Positions 52,709-61,654 of a DNA stretch of 64,000 nt are shown here, one piece after another. The number at the start of each line of letters is the position of its first letter. Within the stretch, counting starts at the first letter, position 1. This DNA comes from Aequorivita vladivostokensis (GTDB taxonomy: Bacteria > Bacteroidota > Bacteroidia > Flavobacteriales > Flavobacteriaceae): contig NZ_JSVU01000004.1 of assembly GCF_000952855.1 (NCBI RefSeq), positions 62,001 through 126,000 of the forward strand, given 5' to 3'. The translations under genes and the position numbers were made by a program. The notes beneath the pieces are model-generated. The model was given only the letters and a program-made list of their open reading frames with translations, was not told the DNA's origin and did not search any database.

Positions 52709-52742
52709 CACACGTGGTTTTGAGTAAAAGCACACGTGGTTT
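52709..52742. repeat. Direct repeat of CACACGTGGTTT upstream of the oxygenase gene
   Basis: CACACGTGGTTT occurs at 52709-52720 and 52731-52742, a 22-base period, each preceded by TAAAA. The core CACGTG is palindromic. The position in the divergent queD/oxygenase spacer makes an operator role possible, but the regulator is not known. Confidence 0.5.
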
Positions 52743-52830
52743 CTCCCTGGAGAAGCTTATCTTTATAATTAATGAAAAAACCAATCGGTTTCTGCACTAT
52801 ATTTGCCCACTTTTTTAAAGATATATAAAA

Positions 52831-53466
52831 ATGACCGAAGAACTTTTTGAGCAACTGCAATTTGTTGAAAACCCGCTGTTTGAAACTATCATTGACGATC
52901 TTCTCCAGCAGCAATACAGCATTGTGAACGATTTTTTTTCTTCGGAAGAAGTGGAGATTTTGCGCGGTTCATTGCTCGCAAAATACGAAGCGGACCGTTT
53001 CAAAAAATCTGCCATCGGCAACCGAACCAATGAGGAAATCGACAAAAGCATCCGCGGCGATTTTATTCTTTGGATGGACGAAAAGAATGCCAACGAAGCC
53101 GAAATTCTCTTTTTCAAAAAAATAAACGAGTTGGTCAATTACCTAAACAAAACCTGCTTCTTGGGAATTCTGCACAAAGAGTTTCACTACGCGGTATATC
53201 CAACCGGCACTTTTTACAAGCGGCATTTGGACACGTTTCAAAACGACGACCGCCGAAAGCTTTCCATAGTTTGCTATCTGAACGAAGACAATTGGCTGCG
53301 CGAAAATGGTGGCGAGCTCACCATCTATACAGATAAGGAAGATCTGGATATTTTACCGCTTCCGGGGCGAGTGGTAATTTTTGAAAGCCAAGTTTTAGAA
53401 CACGAAGTGAAGGTGGTAAAAGCTTCGGAACGTATGAGCATTACGGGCTGGCTAAAAACGCGGTAG
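52831..53466 (+). CDS. 2OG-Fe(II) oxygenase (prolyl hydroxylase-like)
   Basis: A 211-residue dioxygenase. The 2-His-1-carboxylate triad is His132, Asp134 (RHLDTFQ) and His191 (VLEHEVKVV), with Arg201 as the likely 2-oxoglutarate anchor. The central part, FHYAVYPTGTFYKRHLD and GGELTIYTD, resembles the prolyl 4-hydroxylase-type (PHD/OGFOD) branch. It hydroxylates a protein or small molecule that is not predictable. It is divergent from queD. Confidence 0.87.
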   Translation: MTEELFEQLQFVENPLFETIIDDLLQQQYSIVNDFFSSEEVEILRGSLLAKYEADRFKKSAIGNRTNEEIDKSIRGDFILWMDEKNANEAEILFFKKINELVNYLNKTCFLGILHKEFHYAVYPTGTFYKRHLDTFQNDDRRKLSIVCYLNEDNWLRENGGELTIYTDKEDLDILPLPGRVVIFESQVLEHEVKVVKASERMSITGWLKTR

Positions 53467-53509
53467 TTTTTGGAATCTCACCCTGAAGTCTAAAAGCTTA
53501 AATCAATCA

Positions 53510-53869
53510 TCAGAGATATATCTTATGTTCGCGGCAATAGTCCGCAATATAACTCTGTAGATTTTCTACCGCATTTTTAAAATTTACACGTTCACTTTCC
53601 CCAAAACGTTCCGCTTCCAAATCCCTTTTTAATTCCATCGAAATGCTTTCACGAATTTCGCGCACGAGAATTTTTAGGTATTTCTCTTTGCTCATTTCTG
53701 AAACCTGCTGCAGATCAATCAAGGCTTCGCAGACTTCTTCATATTCGGAAACCAGCTCTTTTACCGAATTATTTTCAAGTAATTCGGGATTGTTTCTAAA
53801 TATTTCGGAAGGGGTTTTCAATTCAAAATAATTATTTATTTCTGATTTTTTTATAGACCACAGCTGCAA
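53510..53869 (-). CDS. Unknown helical protein, start uncertain
   Basis: A 119-residue, mostly helical charged protein (KELVSEYEEVCEALIDLQQVSEMSKEKYLKILVREIRESI is split here as LVSEYEEVCEAL, IDLQQVSEMS and KYLKILVREI). The only start before the family-like part is a TTG at 53869, inside a possible 32-residue membrane peptide ORF. No ATG is available before residue 60. It might be the soluble part of a membrane-anchored protein whose anchor is the overlapping ORF, joined by a lost frame. No function is known. Confidence 0.5.
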   Translation of the reverse strand: MQLWSIKKSEINNYFELKTPSEIFRNNPELLENNSVKELVSEYEEVCEALIDLQQVSEMSKEKYLKILVREIRESISMELKRDLEAERFGESERVNFKNAVENLQSYIADYCREHKIYL

Positions 53870-53930
53870 TTACCAATACTGCCAATATCAAAAAGAGCCC
53901 AGGCCCGCCAAAGAATTTTAACCAATCCAT
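53832..53930 (-). CDS. Possible 32-residue single-pass membrane peptide
   Basis: From ATG at 53930 to TAA at 53832-53834 a minus-strand frame encodes MDWLKFFGGPGLFLILAV and a further hydrophobic stretch with a basic end (YKKIRNK). One membrane helix is obvious. It overlaps the start of the unknown gene (53510-53869) in another frame. It is either a small membrane protein or the N-terminal anchor of its neighbour after a frame loss. Confidence 0.5.
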   Translation of the reverse strand: MDWLKFFGGPGLFLILAVLVIAAVVYKKIRNK

Positions 53931-53945
53931 TTTTTGTGATTCGTG

Positions 53946-54047
53946 TCCCGATAGTCATCGGGATGTGATTTGTTAATCGTTAATTGTTAATTCGAAATCC
54001 ATCGCTTCCTATTTCCTGTTTCCTGTTTCTTGTTTCTTGTTTCTTGT
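53946..54047. repeat. Repeat cluster with hairpin and two heptamer arrays
   Basis: TCCCGAT/ATCGGGA (53946-53963) is a perfect 7-bp inverted repeat. It is followed by three GTTAATC/GTTAATT units (53972-53992) and six TTCCTGT/TTCTTGT-type units (54006-54047), both with a strict 7-base period. The array lies between the unknown gene and the MATE transporter gene and has no coding potential. It belongs to the same class as those at 2058, 2500 and 5187. Confidence 0.7.
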
Positions 54048-54059
54048 TTCGTAAAAGTA

Positions 54060-55394
54060 TTAATTTTCTATCAGCGGAATATATTTTCTTCGGAATTTAA
54101 CCATCAAAGCAACCGCGCGGTATGCCACCCAAACAATAAGTGCCGTCCAAATACCTATCAGGCCCCAATCCATATATTTCGAAAAATAAAGCACAGGAAT
54201 GAAGCCGAAAAGAGTTGCTCCCAAAAGTACATTTCGCAGGTAGCCCATTTCACCCAACCCCTTAAAGATAGAGTCGAGCGTAAACGCCATAGCATTGAAT
54301 GGTAAACAGATGAGCACCATAAAAAACATACCGTAAAATATGGAAAGTACCTTTTCATCTTTGTTGAAGAGTAAGCCCAGTGGTTCGTAAAGCAGCAATC
54401 CAAATAATACTAGGCCAGCAGCTACGGCGAGGTTGTAGCCGTTCACTTTTTTAGTTAGCTTCCAAAGCGAACTGTAATTGCGTTCCCCCAACAATTTGCC
54501 GCTGAGAATATTACCCGCTGCGCCATACCCGTCAATGAAAAACGCAGTGAAAATCCAAATATTAAAAGCGATGGTGTGGGCGGCAATATATTCCTTCCCC
54601 AAGGCGGCGGCTTCACGGGTAGCCAAGATTAAGGCCGTATTTAATGCCACCGAGCGTAAAAAGAGGTTGAAGCTCATGCTCACCAATCGTTTTATTTCTG
54701 GATGCAGGGGAAATTTCAGCTTTAGGGAAATTTCGGTTTTCTTTAAAAGTAGCACAAAGGCAATGACCGCCATTACCGTTTGAGAGATGAGGCTGGCCCA
54801 GGCAGCGCCCTTTATGGCCATTGGCATTATAAATCCCTCAATGCCATAGACTAAGGCGAAATCCAACCCGATGTTCAGTACAGCGCCTATGGTGGCAATT
54901 ATCATAGGCCAAAATGTATTCTGTAGCCCGCGAAACAATCCAAAGACCGCGAATGTAAAAAGCGTGAGCGGAAACCCCCAAACCCGAATGTTGTAATAAT
55001 CAATACTAGAGGTGAGCACCAGCCCTTCGGCATTTAGGAGTTTAAAGATTTCTTCCACAAAAAAATAAGTAGAAAAAAGTACGATAACACTGAGGGCAAT
55101 ATTGAAATAAATAGCCTGCGCTGGAAAGTTGTGAAGTTCATTTAATTTGCCGGCGCCCAGATTTTGTGATACAATTGCAGAAATAGCGCTTCGGGTTTGC
55201 GCCAAAATCCAGATTAAAGCAGACAAAAACGAACCCACGATACCCACTGCGGCCAAGGATTCAATTCCAAACTCGTTAATATTTCCCACCACGGCAGCAT
55301 CTGTTGCCGAGAGGACCGGCTCGGCGATTCCAGAAATGATTGCCGGAATGGCGAGTTCTTGGATACGTTTGAAGGAAATATCTGTTTGTAGCAT
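54060..55394 (-). CDS. MATE family efflux transporter
   Basis: A 444-residue, twelve-helix inner-membrane transporter of the MATE/DinF type. Landmarks: ISGIAEPVLSATDAAVVGN near 19-37, SAIVSQNLGAGK near 73-84, and the second repeat in AAHTIAFNIWIFTAFFIDGYGAAGNILSGKLLGE near 270-303. It probably exports drugs or organic cations using a Na+ or H+ gradient; the substrate cannot be given. A heptamer repeat cluster follows it. Confidence 0.9.
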   Translation of the reverse strand: MLQTDISFKRIQELAIPAIISGIAEPVLSATDAAVVGNINEFGIESLAAVGIVGSFLSALIWILAQTRSAISAIVSQNLGAGKLNELHNFPAQAIYFNIALSVIVLFSTYFFVEEIFKLLNAEGLVLTSSIDYYNIRVWGFPLTLFTFAVFGLFRGLQNTFWPMIIATIGAVLNIGLDFALVYGIEGFIMPMAIKGAAWASLISQTVMAVIAFVLLLKKTEISLKLKFPLHPEIKRLVSMSFNLFLRSVALNTALILATREAAALGKEYIAAHTIAFNIWIFTAFFIDGYGAAGNILSGKLLGERNYSSLWKLTKKVNGYNLAVAAGLVLFGLLLYEPLGLLFNKDEKVLSIFYGMFFMVLICLPFNAMAFTLDSIFKGLGEMGYLRNVLLGATLFGFIPVLYFSKYMDWGLIGIWTALIVWVAYRAVALMVKFRRKYIPLIEN

Positions 55395-55541
55395 CGTGAA
55401 ACGGCAAAACTAAGCAAAATGAAAAAAGGCAATGGAAGGGTTTTGGGATAAAATATATAAATTTGGTTGAAATGTTAAAGCGTTATATATTCAATGGCAA
55501 TTAATATTAATTTTACACTTAATTAAATCAAGTTTCAAAAT

Positions 55542-56336
55542 ATGAAAAATATCTTGGTGCCCGTAGGTTCTTCGGCAAACGCAATCAGCAACTTGCAGTA
55601 TGCCATCGACTTGGCAGAATCAATACAAGCTAATGTGTATGTGGTTTCTGTTTTTCAGGAGCTTTCCAAGGTTGGTGGTCTTTCAAAAGTGAATACTATT
55701 TTAAAGGAAGAGTCGGAAAACCGTTTGGATGAAGTGGTTTCACAAGTAAATAAAAAAGGCGTACAAGTGATTGCACACCCCGTAAAAGGTGATGTGTTGG
55801 AAGGCATTGGGCGTATAAGCAAGCAAGTGCCCATTGATTTAATGGTGCTGTCTCCACGAAGCAATTCAATAAAGGAGGAAGTGTATTTGGGAAAAACTTC
55901 TGGCAAATTGCTAAAACAGACAAACATTCCAATCTTGGTAGTACCCGAAGGAGCAAAATTCCAACCGCCAAAGACGATGTTGATGGCTTTTAAAAATGGC
56001 ACTTTTGAAAACGACAATCTATTGGAGGCCGTCCGACAGTTTAAACAGAGTTTTGGAACCGAAGTAAACGTACTTCACGTGGAAACGCCTGAAACTACTG
56101 AGGAAATGAAAAATGTAACTCCTAATTTAAAGACTATCCAAAATTCATATACACAGGTTGAGGCGGCAACTACCTTTCAGGCCGTAATAGAATACTTTCA
56201 GCAGTTTAACCCAGATATGCTCTGCGTAATACGCAGAAAACGTGGTTTCTTTAAGAAGCTTTGGGAAAAGAACGAAATCCATAAACGGGAGTTTCACACG
56301 AGCAAACCTTTGCTAGTACTGCCGGTACAGGATTAG
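55542..56336 (+). CDS. Universal stress protein, two Usp domains
   Basis: A 264-residue cytoplasmic protein with two Usp-like halves. The first, near 1-137, begins MKNILVPVGSSANAISNLQYA and ends with GKTSGKLLKQTNIPILVVP. The second, near 145-262, is more divergent and ends KREFHTSKPLLVLPVQD. Such tandem USPs are common in Bacteroidota and often bind ATP. The role here is unknown. A strong terminator follows at 56359. Confidence 0.87.
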   Translation: MKNILVPVGSSANAISNLQYAIDLAESIQANVYVVSVFQELSKVGGLSKVNTILKEESENRLDEVVSQVNKKGVQVIAHPVKGDVLEGIGRISKQVPIDLMVLSPRSNSIKEEVYLGKTSGKLLKQTNIPILVVPEGAKFQPPKTMLMAFKNGTFENDNLLEAVRQFKQSFGTEVNVLHVETPETTEEMKNVTPNLKTIQNSYTQVEAATTFQAVIEYFQQFNPDMLCVIRRKRGFFKKLWEKNEIHKREFHTSKPLLVLPVQD

Positions 56337-56358
56337 GTAGAGGTTTTCACAATAAAAA

Positions 56359-56385
56359 AGCCACCGCGGAAACGGTGGCTTTTTT
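56359..56385 (+). terminator. Terminator after the universal stress protein gene
   Basis: AGCCACCG (56359-56366) and CGGTGGCT (56373-56380) form an 8-bp perfect stem followed by TTTTTT. It lies 22 bases after the stop codon. Confidence 0.85.
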
Positions 56386-56386
56386 G

Positions 56387-56462
<76 letters not shown>

Positions 56463-56507
56463 TTGCTGTTTAGGATGCCAAAAATAGTAATTTTTTTAAT
56501 ACAAGCT

Positions 56508-57350
56508 TCATTTTAAAAAAGCAATTGTAGTTTTAACTGCAGAATTTAATTCATTTGGCAACATCTCTTCTTGCCAAGGATGTTTTGAATTGAAAACATG
56601 GTCTGCCCCCTCAATTACGGCCAACTCACTTTGTGGATTCCAGGAATGTATTGCTTTTGCCTCCTTCGTCGAAACCGTGGGATCCTCACTCCCGTGGACA
56701 ATAAGAAGTGGGACCTTTAACGATTTTACCGCTCTACGAATGGAAAACCGCTCCTCGTTCTCTTTAAAATCCCGATAGAATTGAAATTTATGTGGCAACA
56801 TTTGTTTGGTCCGGCTGTTTTCTACATAGGTAACGCCAGTTTCTTTCCATTGTTTAAAAGACTCAGACTCTTCTTGAAATCGAGCTTTAAAATCGCTTAC
56901 ACTTGCCCAGGTAACCACTTTATTTATTCGGTCATCCGCTTCTGCTTTAATCAGCGCTATTCCGCCGCCACGGCTATGGCCAATTAGAGAAATTGATGAA
57001 CTTTCACTTGGGATATCTTCGTTGCCTTTTTCAATATAATTTAGAACCCTGTCCAGATCTTCGAGTTCCAAACTGAAATTATTTGCAGCAAAAGCCTCCA
57101 AATCTGGAAAATCAATCGGGTTTTCCACGGTACCGCCGTTGTGCGAAAAATTGAATTTCACGAAGCAGAAACCTGCATCTACAAAGGCTTCAGCCACCAA
57201 ATGCCAAGCGCCCCAATCCTTAAATCCTTTGTAACCGTGACAGAAAATTACCAATGGCTGTGGCTTTTCCGTTTTATTGTAATAAACATCGTAAAGGATT
57301 GGCTTTTTATTTTCTGAAGTGAGCACTCTGTTTTTTCTAATTATCATCAA
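56508..57350 (-). CDS. Alpha/beta hydrolase (S9/dienelactone-like)
   Basis: A 280-residue hydrolase. The nucleophile elbow GHSRGGG (near 124-130) has Ser126, the oxyanion region is FCHGYKGFKDWGAWHLV (near 36-52), and the acid and His are likely in HGSEDPTVSTKEA and GADHVFNSKHPWQ. The enzyme should be cytoplasmic, as there is no signal peptide; the substrate is unknown. The ATG at 57350 overlaps the addB stop by four bases (ATGA), so the two are translated together. Confidence 0.87.
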   Translation of the reverse strand: MMIIRKNRVLTSENKKPILYDVYYNKTEKPQPLVIFCHGYKGFKDWGAWHLVAEAFVDAGFCFVKFNFSHNGGTVENPIDFPDLEAFAANNFSLELEDLDRVLNYIEKGNEDIPSESSSISLIGHSRGGGIALIKAEADDRINKVVTWASVSDFKARFQEESESFKQWKETGVTYVENSRTKQMLPHKFQFYRDFKENEERFSIRRAVKSLKVPLLIVHGSEDPTVSTKEAKAIHSWNPQSELAVIEGADHVFNSKHPWQEEMLPNELNSAVKTTIAFLK

Positions 57351-60073
57351 TCTATTTCTTTTTCAGTGAAAGGAAGTTGTGGATCACAAATTTCCAGAAT
57401 AAGTTTTTTTAATTCAATAGTAAAAGTCTCTAAAGTTTCGGCCGTTATTTGTTGGTCCCGTTTGCTGTATGCGGATGTTTTGGTTCCAAATTTCAGAAAT
57501 CCACTTGCCAGGTTCTTGAATGAAATTATTCCCGCTTCAGCCCCGTGAATCGGCAGGTCTTTGTTCATCATTAAAGCGTATGTCAGCACTTGAAAGGCCT
57601 TGCTGAATTTATAATCTTTGCTCAACTCTTCCCAATCCATTATTTCCACATCGCCTTGGTTTACCAGACCTGTTTTATAATCAATGATTCGCAATTGTCC
57701 GTTGTACTCGTCCACCCTATCAACCTTGCCGTGGATTTTTACGGGAAAATCCAACTCCGGGATTGGAATTTCCAAAGTTAAATCGGTTTCAATTTTACGT
57801 ATTTTTATAGTGTTTCCCGCTTCCACCTCGGCAATTTCTCGATCTATAAAGTTTGAAATATAGCGCTTTGCAACTTCAAAAATGATGAGGTTTTTTCCTT
57901 TTGAGAACGTTCCTCCCCGAAATGTTTTTTTAAATTGTGCAGTTACTTCGTCGTGTACACGATTTTTCATCCCCACGAGATCGTCAACCGCAAGCAGTGA
58001 ATTTTCCAGGGGTTGATAGAATTTTTCCAAAGTGTCGTGTATTATGGTTCCCAAGGTGTTGGCAGCCACGGTTTCTTCAACTTCTTCAAATTCACTCAAC
58101 CTTAAAATCTTTTGAAAATAGAATTCCAATGGATTTCGGATATAGCTAGTAAGGGCAGAGGGCGAAAATCCCTTGGCGGCAATCTCGCGCAGCCTTTGCA
58201 TTACACTTTCCGTTTTTTGGATCTGCTTTAGTGATTGCGGCGCTATTTGAACTTTTGGTGCCAGCACTTTCTTTTCGATGGTGTGGTTTGGATGCTTTTC
58301 TATTTCCAACTGCCGAATAAATCGGCTCTTTTCACCTGTATTTATTCCTTCGGAATGGTTGTTATACAGCAAGGTTATATTTTTTGCGCGATGCAGCAAT
58401 CGATAGAAGTGATAGGTATAAATAGCATCTTTTTCGGGGAAAAGCGGCAGATTAAATTGTTGTTTCAGATCGTACGTGATGAAAGAGGCATTTGATTTAC
58501 CAGAAGGAAAAATTCCTTCGTTTACCGAGGTGATTATAACATTTTCAAAATCGAGCACCCGCGTTTCCAAAACCCCCATTACTTGCAGTCCCCCATACGC
58601 GTCGCCCTCAAAATCTAACGATGTGGTTGCGGTTAGTTCTGAAAAAAGGGTGAGAACGCTCTTAACGGATTTCAGATGTGTATATTTTTGATTAAGCGCG
58701 TCAATTTTGCCAAAAATATCATAGAGATGATGTAGCACTATCCTATCAATGGAGGCCGTTTCGTATTTGTTTTGCAGTTTTTCGATAATTCGTAAGGAAG
58801 ATTTTATTGCCATTTCACTCTTCTCTCTCCAATTATTAAAAAGTAGTTCTAACCCGTCGGCATTGGAAGGTTCTGACATTTCCAACAAATCCTGAAAGGA
58901 AATATGCGTAATGTTATTTTGAACTAATTTTTGAGCGAGCTCACCGGCATCGGGCAAAAGATTTCTACCGAGCGGATGATTAACAATTGAAAGAATATCT
59001 TTATAATACAGCGTTTCGGTATTGCGCTGATGAATTGCGAAAAGTCTTTCGAAAAATCCCACAGCAGGAAAATTGCCAACGGAAACGCCCATTGTAAGAT
59101 TAAGGGCCTTTACATTTGAAGGCAGCGAATAAAGTAAGGGAACTAACAGATTTTCGTCACCTAACACAATGGCCGTCTTATTTATTTCTTCGGGAGAAAG
59201 CGTGGCTAGCACTTCACCCACATACTTAGCCTGTCCGATATTTTTCTGAACTTCTATAAATTTAAAGTGCTTTGCCTTTTCGAAGTTTTGGGCGACAATG
59301 ATAGGGGCGTTGTCCTTAAAGAATTTCCAATTTTTTATATATTTTCTAATGAAATACGAAGCACTGTGTTTTGAATCTTCATAAAAAGTACGGTCTGCAT
59401 CCCAATAAATCTTGGTGTGGCCAGTTTCCAATAGTTCTTGGATAATGTGCTGTTCCGCCGTGTTTAGTGCATTAAATCCAAGGAAGATATGTGGCTTTCT
59501 TCGATTGTGGTTAATATAATGTTCAATATTTGAAGAGGCCTCTCGATAAACCATTCCCTGATAACCTAAATGCTCCTTTAAAAGTAAGGATTGGATATTG
59601 CTATAGAAGAGTGGGAGACTTTCCCAAAACTGTATATAGTTATTAATAAGTTCGGTCTTTTCATCCTTTACACCCCATCTTTCCATGGTTTTAATGCTGG
59701 CCAAATAACTAAAAAAGGAGGCGGGTTCTACTAGGTGTCGATCAATCTCGTTGAAATCGTTTAACAGCGTTCCTGCCCAAGTGGAATAGGTTTCAAAATC
59801 GTCCTTTTCAGGAATGCTTTCCGTATTGAGATAGGCTTCATAACTCTTAAACAAAAGCTCTGTATTGTCTATAATTTCAAGATTTGACATTTCCGTAACG
59901 AATTCCTCTATGCTGCAGATTCTGGGCGCGAAGAAAGTTTTATGGGAATTCTTTTTCAATTCATTTAATAGAAACCCGCCTGCCCTTTTACTTGGCAATA
60001 CAAAGGTTATTTCGGATATATCGGCAGAAGTAGATTGAATGTGGGCCAGGGCTTCTTGAAGAAATGTTATCAT
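57347..60073 (-). CDS. addB: AddB-like PD-(D/E)XK nuclease/helicase subunit
   Basis: The 908-residue partner of AddA in double-strand-break end processing. The N-terminal half is a degraded helicase (ITFVLPSKRAGGFLLNELKK near 22-41), and the C-terminal part is a RecB-type nuclease with GKVDRVDEYNGQLRIIDYKTG (near 783-803) and QVLTYALMMN near 828. The four-cysteine Fe-S cluster of Bacillus AddB is not visible. addA lies about 2.8 kb upstream, separated by ompA and kbl, so addA and addB are not adjacent. Confidence 0.87.
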   Translation of the reverse strand: MITFLQEALAHIQSTSADISEITFVLPSKRAGGFLLNELKKNSHKTFFAPRICSIEEFVTEMSNLEIIDNTELLFKSYEAYLNTESIPEKDDFETYSTWAGTLLNDFNEIDRHLVEPASFFSYLASIKTMERWGVKDEKTELINNYIQFWESLPLFYSNIQSLLLKEHLGYQGMVYREASSNIEHYINHNRRKPHIFLGFNALNTAEQHIIQELLETGHTKIYWDADRTFYEDSKHSASYFIRKYIKNWKFFKDNAPIIVAQNFEKAKHFKFIEVQKNIGQAKYVGEVLATLSPEEINKTAIVLGDENLLVPLLYSLPSNVKALNLTMGVSVGNFPAVGFFERLFAIHQRNTETLYYKDILSIVNHPLGRNLLPDAGELAQKLVQNNITHISFQDLLEMSEPSNADGLELLFNNWREKSEMAIKSSLRIIEKLQNKYETASIDRIVLHHLYDIFGKIDALNQKYTHLKSVKSVLTLFSELTATTSLDFEGDAYGGLQVMGVLETRVLDFENVIITSVNEGIFPSGKSNASFITYDLKQQFNLPLFPEKDAIYTYHFYRLLHRAKNITLLYNNHSEGINTGEKSRFIRQLEIEKHPNHTIEKKVLAPKVQIAPQSLKQIQKTESVMQRLREIAAKGFSPSALTSYIRNPLEFYFQKILRLSEFEEVEETVAANTLGTIIHDTLEKFYQPLENSLLAVDDLVGMKNRVHDEVTAQFKKTFRGGTFSKGKNLIIFEVAKRYISNFIDREIAEVEAGNTIKIRKIETDLTLEIPIPELDFPVKIHGKVDRVDEYNGQLRIIDYKTGLVNQGDVEIMDWEELSKDYKFSKAFQVLTYALMMNKDLPIHGAEAGIISFKNLASGFLKFGTKTSAYSKRDQQITAETLETFTIELKKLILEICDPQLPFTEKEID

Positions 60074-60086
60074 AGCCTAAAAATAA

Positions 60087-60115
60087 GAAACGCCCCCGAA
60101 ATTCGGAGGCGTTTC
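60087..60115 (-). terminator. Terminator after ompA
   Basis: GAAACGCCCCCGAA (60087-60100) and TTCGGAGGCGTTTC (60102-60115) pair with one mismatch and a one-base centre; the minus-strand side continues TTATTTTT. It lies just downstream of the ompA stop and before the addB start. Confidence 0.75.
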
Positions 60116-60146
60116 CACATTATTTATTATAATCTATCTGTTGAAA

Positions 60147-61529
60147 TTATTTTTCCAAAGAAATTTCAACACGACGGTTTTGTTGTCTTCCAGCTGCAGT
60201 GTTGTTAGTTGCAATTGGTCTTTCTTCACCAAAACCTTCAGATCTTAGACGATCATCATCCATTCCGATATTCACAAGATAATCGTGAACAGAAGCAGCT
60301 CTTTCTTTAGAAAGCTTCATGTTGTAGGCATCGCTACCACGGCTATCAGTGTGTCCTTCGATTAGGAACTTAGCGTTTGGATATTCTTTCATAATATCGG
60401 CTATGCTCTGAAGCGCAGAATAAGATTCTTTTCTGATGGTTGCTTTGTCATAGTCAAACAAGATAGTTTTAGAGTAGTCGTTCAATTGCTTGATAACTTC
60501 TACAGAAACTTCTGGACAACCTTTGTTGGCAACTGTACCAGGTACATCTGGACACTGATCATCTTTGTCAAGAACGCCATCGCCATCTCTATCTGGCCAA
60601 GGGCAACCGTTGTTAGCTTTTGGACCTGCTTCGTTAGGACAAGCATCGTCTTTATCAGCGATACCGTCACCGTCAGCATCAGGACATCCGTTAAGAGCAG
60701 CTAAACCAGCTACAGTAGGACATTCATCAAGATGATCTGGCACTCCGTCACCGTCAGTATCAGGACATCCGTTAAACTCAGCTAAACCAGGAGTGTTTGG
60801 ACATTCATCAAGTCTATCTTCAATTCCGTCACCGTCAGTGTCAGGACATCCGTTAAATTCAGGAAGACCTGGAGTTTCTGGACATTCATCATCTTTGTCG
60901 TAGATACCATCACCGTCAGTATCTTTTCCACCAAATTGGAATACAATACCAGCAGAGTGCTGGAAGTGAGTGATTCCATAAGTATCTTCAAATGCGTGCT
61001 TATAAGTTGACTGCAAGTTAAGTGCTAGGTAATCGTTGAACCAGAATTTAACACCCGCAAGTGCATTACCAGTACCAAATCCGATATCATCTACCCAGGT
61101 ATAACCACCACCAATACCGATAGATGGATCAAACCAGCCACCGCCAAAAGCGTTTCTGAAGCTGTATTTAATCTCCCCATCTGCTGAATAGTAGCTAAGA
61201 TCAGCTGCAGGGGCATCTCCTATTTTATCAATACGGTTGATAGAACCCGCTGCTGTAAAAACAAAACCACCACCCATATAGCGGCTGATAGCAAGTCTTG
61301 ATACTGAAGGCAGGATGTTCCAGTGATCGTTCGCATTAAAGTATTCATCAAAATAGTCTCCTCGTAGGGAAGGATCAATACGTCCTTTATCGCTTGTTCC
61401 GACTGGATAAACGTCAACAGCGTTTACACCAACCTCAACAGCCCAAGGATTGTTTTCGTCTTGTGCGTTCGCCACCCCGATTCCCATAAAAAGGACAGCA
61501 GCAACTAATAATCTGTTAAGATGTTTCAT
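60147..61529 (-). CDS. OmpA family outer-membrane protein with TSP3 repeats
   Basis: A 460-residue protein with signal peptide ([22 protein letters not shown]), a predicted outer-membrane barrel (residues 25-205), five or six Asp-rich thrombospondin type 3 repeats ([19 protein letters not shown] type, about 205-335) that likely bind calcium, and a C-terminal OmpA peptidoglycan-binding domain ([34 protein letters not shown], then RVEISLEK) from about 348. It links the outer membrane to peptidoglycan. A strong Bacteroidota promoter precedes it at 61565-61595. Confidence 0.93.
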   Translation of the reverse strand: MKHLNRLLVAAVLFMGIGVANAQDENNPWAVEVGVNAVDVYPVGTSDKGRIDPSLRGDYFDEYFNANDHWNILPSVSRLAISRYMGGGFVFTAAGSINRIDKIGDAPAADLSYYSADGEIKYSFRNAFGGGWFDPSIGIGGGYTWVDDIGFGTGNALAGVKFWFNDYLALNLQSTYKHAFEDTYGITHFQHSAGIVFQFGGKDTDGDGIYDKDDECPETPGLPEFNGCPDTDGDGIEDRLDECPNTPGLAEFNGCPDTDGDGVPDHLDECPTVAGLAALNGCPDADGDGIADKDDACPNEAGPKANNGCPWPDRDGDGVLDKDDQCPDVPGTVANKGCPEVSVEVIKQLNDYSKTILFDYDKATIRKESYSALQSIADIMKEYPNAKFLIEGHTDSRGSDAYNMKLSKERAASVHDYLVNIGMDDDRLRSEGFGEERPIATNNTAAGRQQNRRVEISLEK

Positions 61530-61564
61530 ATTCGATTGTTTAATTTTTAAGTGTTAATTAAGAG

Positions 61565-61595
61565 CAAAAGTAAGTTGTTAAATATTATAAACAAA
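61565..61595 (-). promoter_or_regulatory. Promoter of ompA
   Basis: On the minus strand TTTG (61595-61592) is followed after 19 bases by TACTTTTG (61572-61565). This is an exact fit to the Bacteroidota -33/-7 consensus (TTTG, N19, TAnnTTTG). Transcription would start about 30 bases upstream of the ATG, fitting an abundant outer-membrane protein. Confidence 0.7.
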
Positions 61596-61654
61596 AGCAA
61601 ATCTAATAAAATTTTCCTAAAGTCGTTGCTATTGATACGCAAATAAAGGATTTG

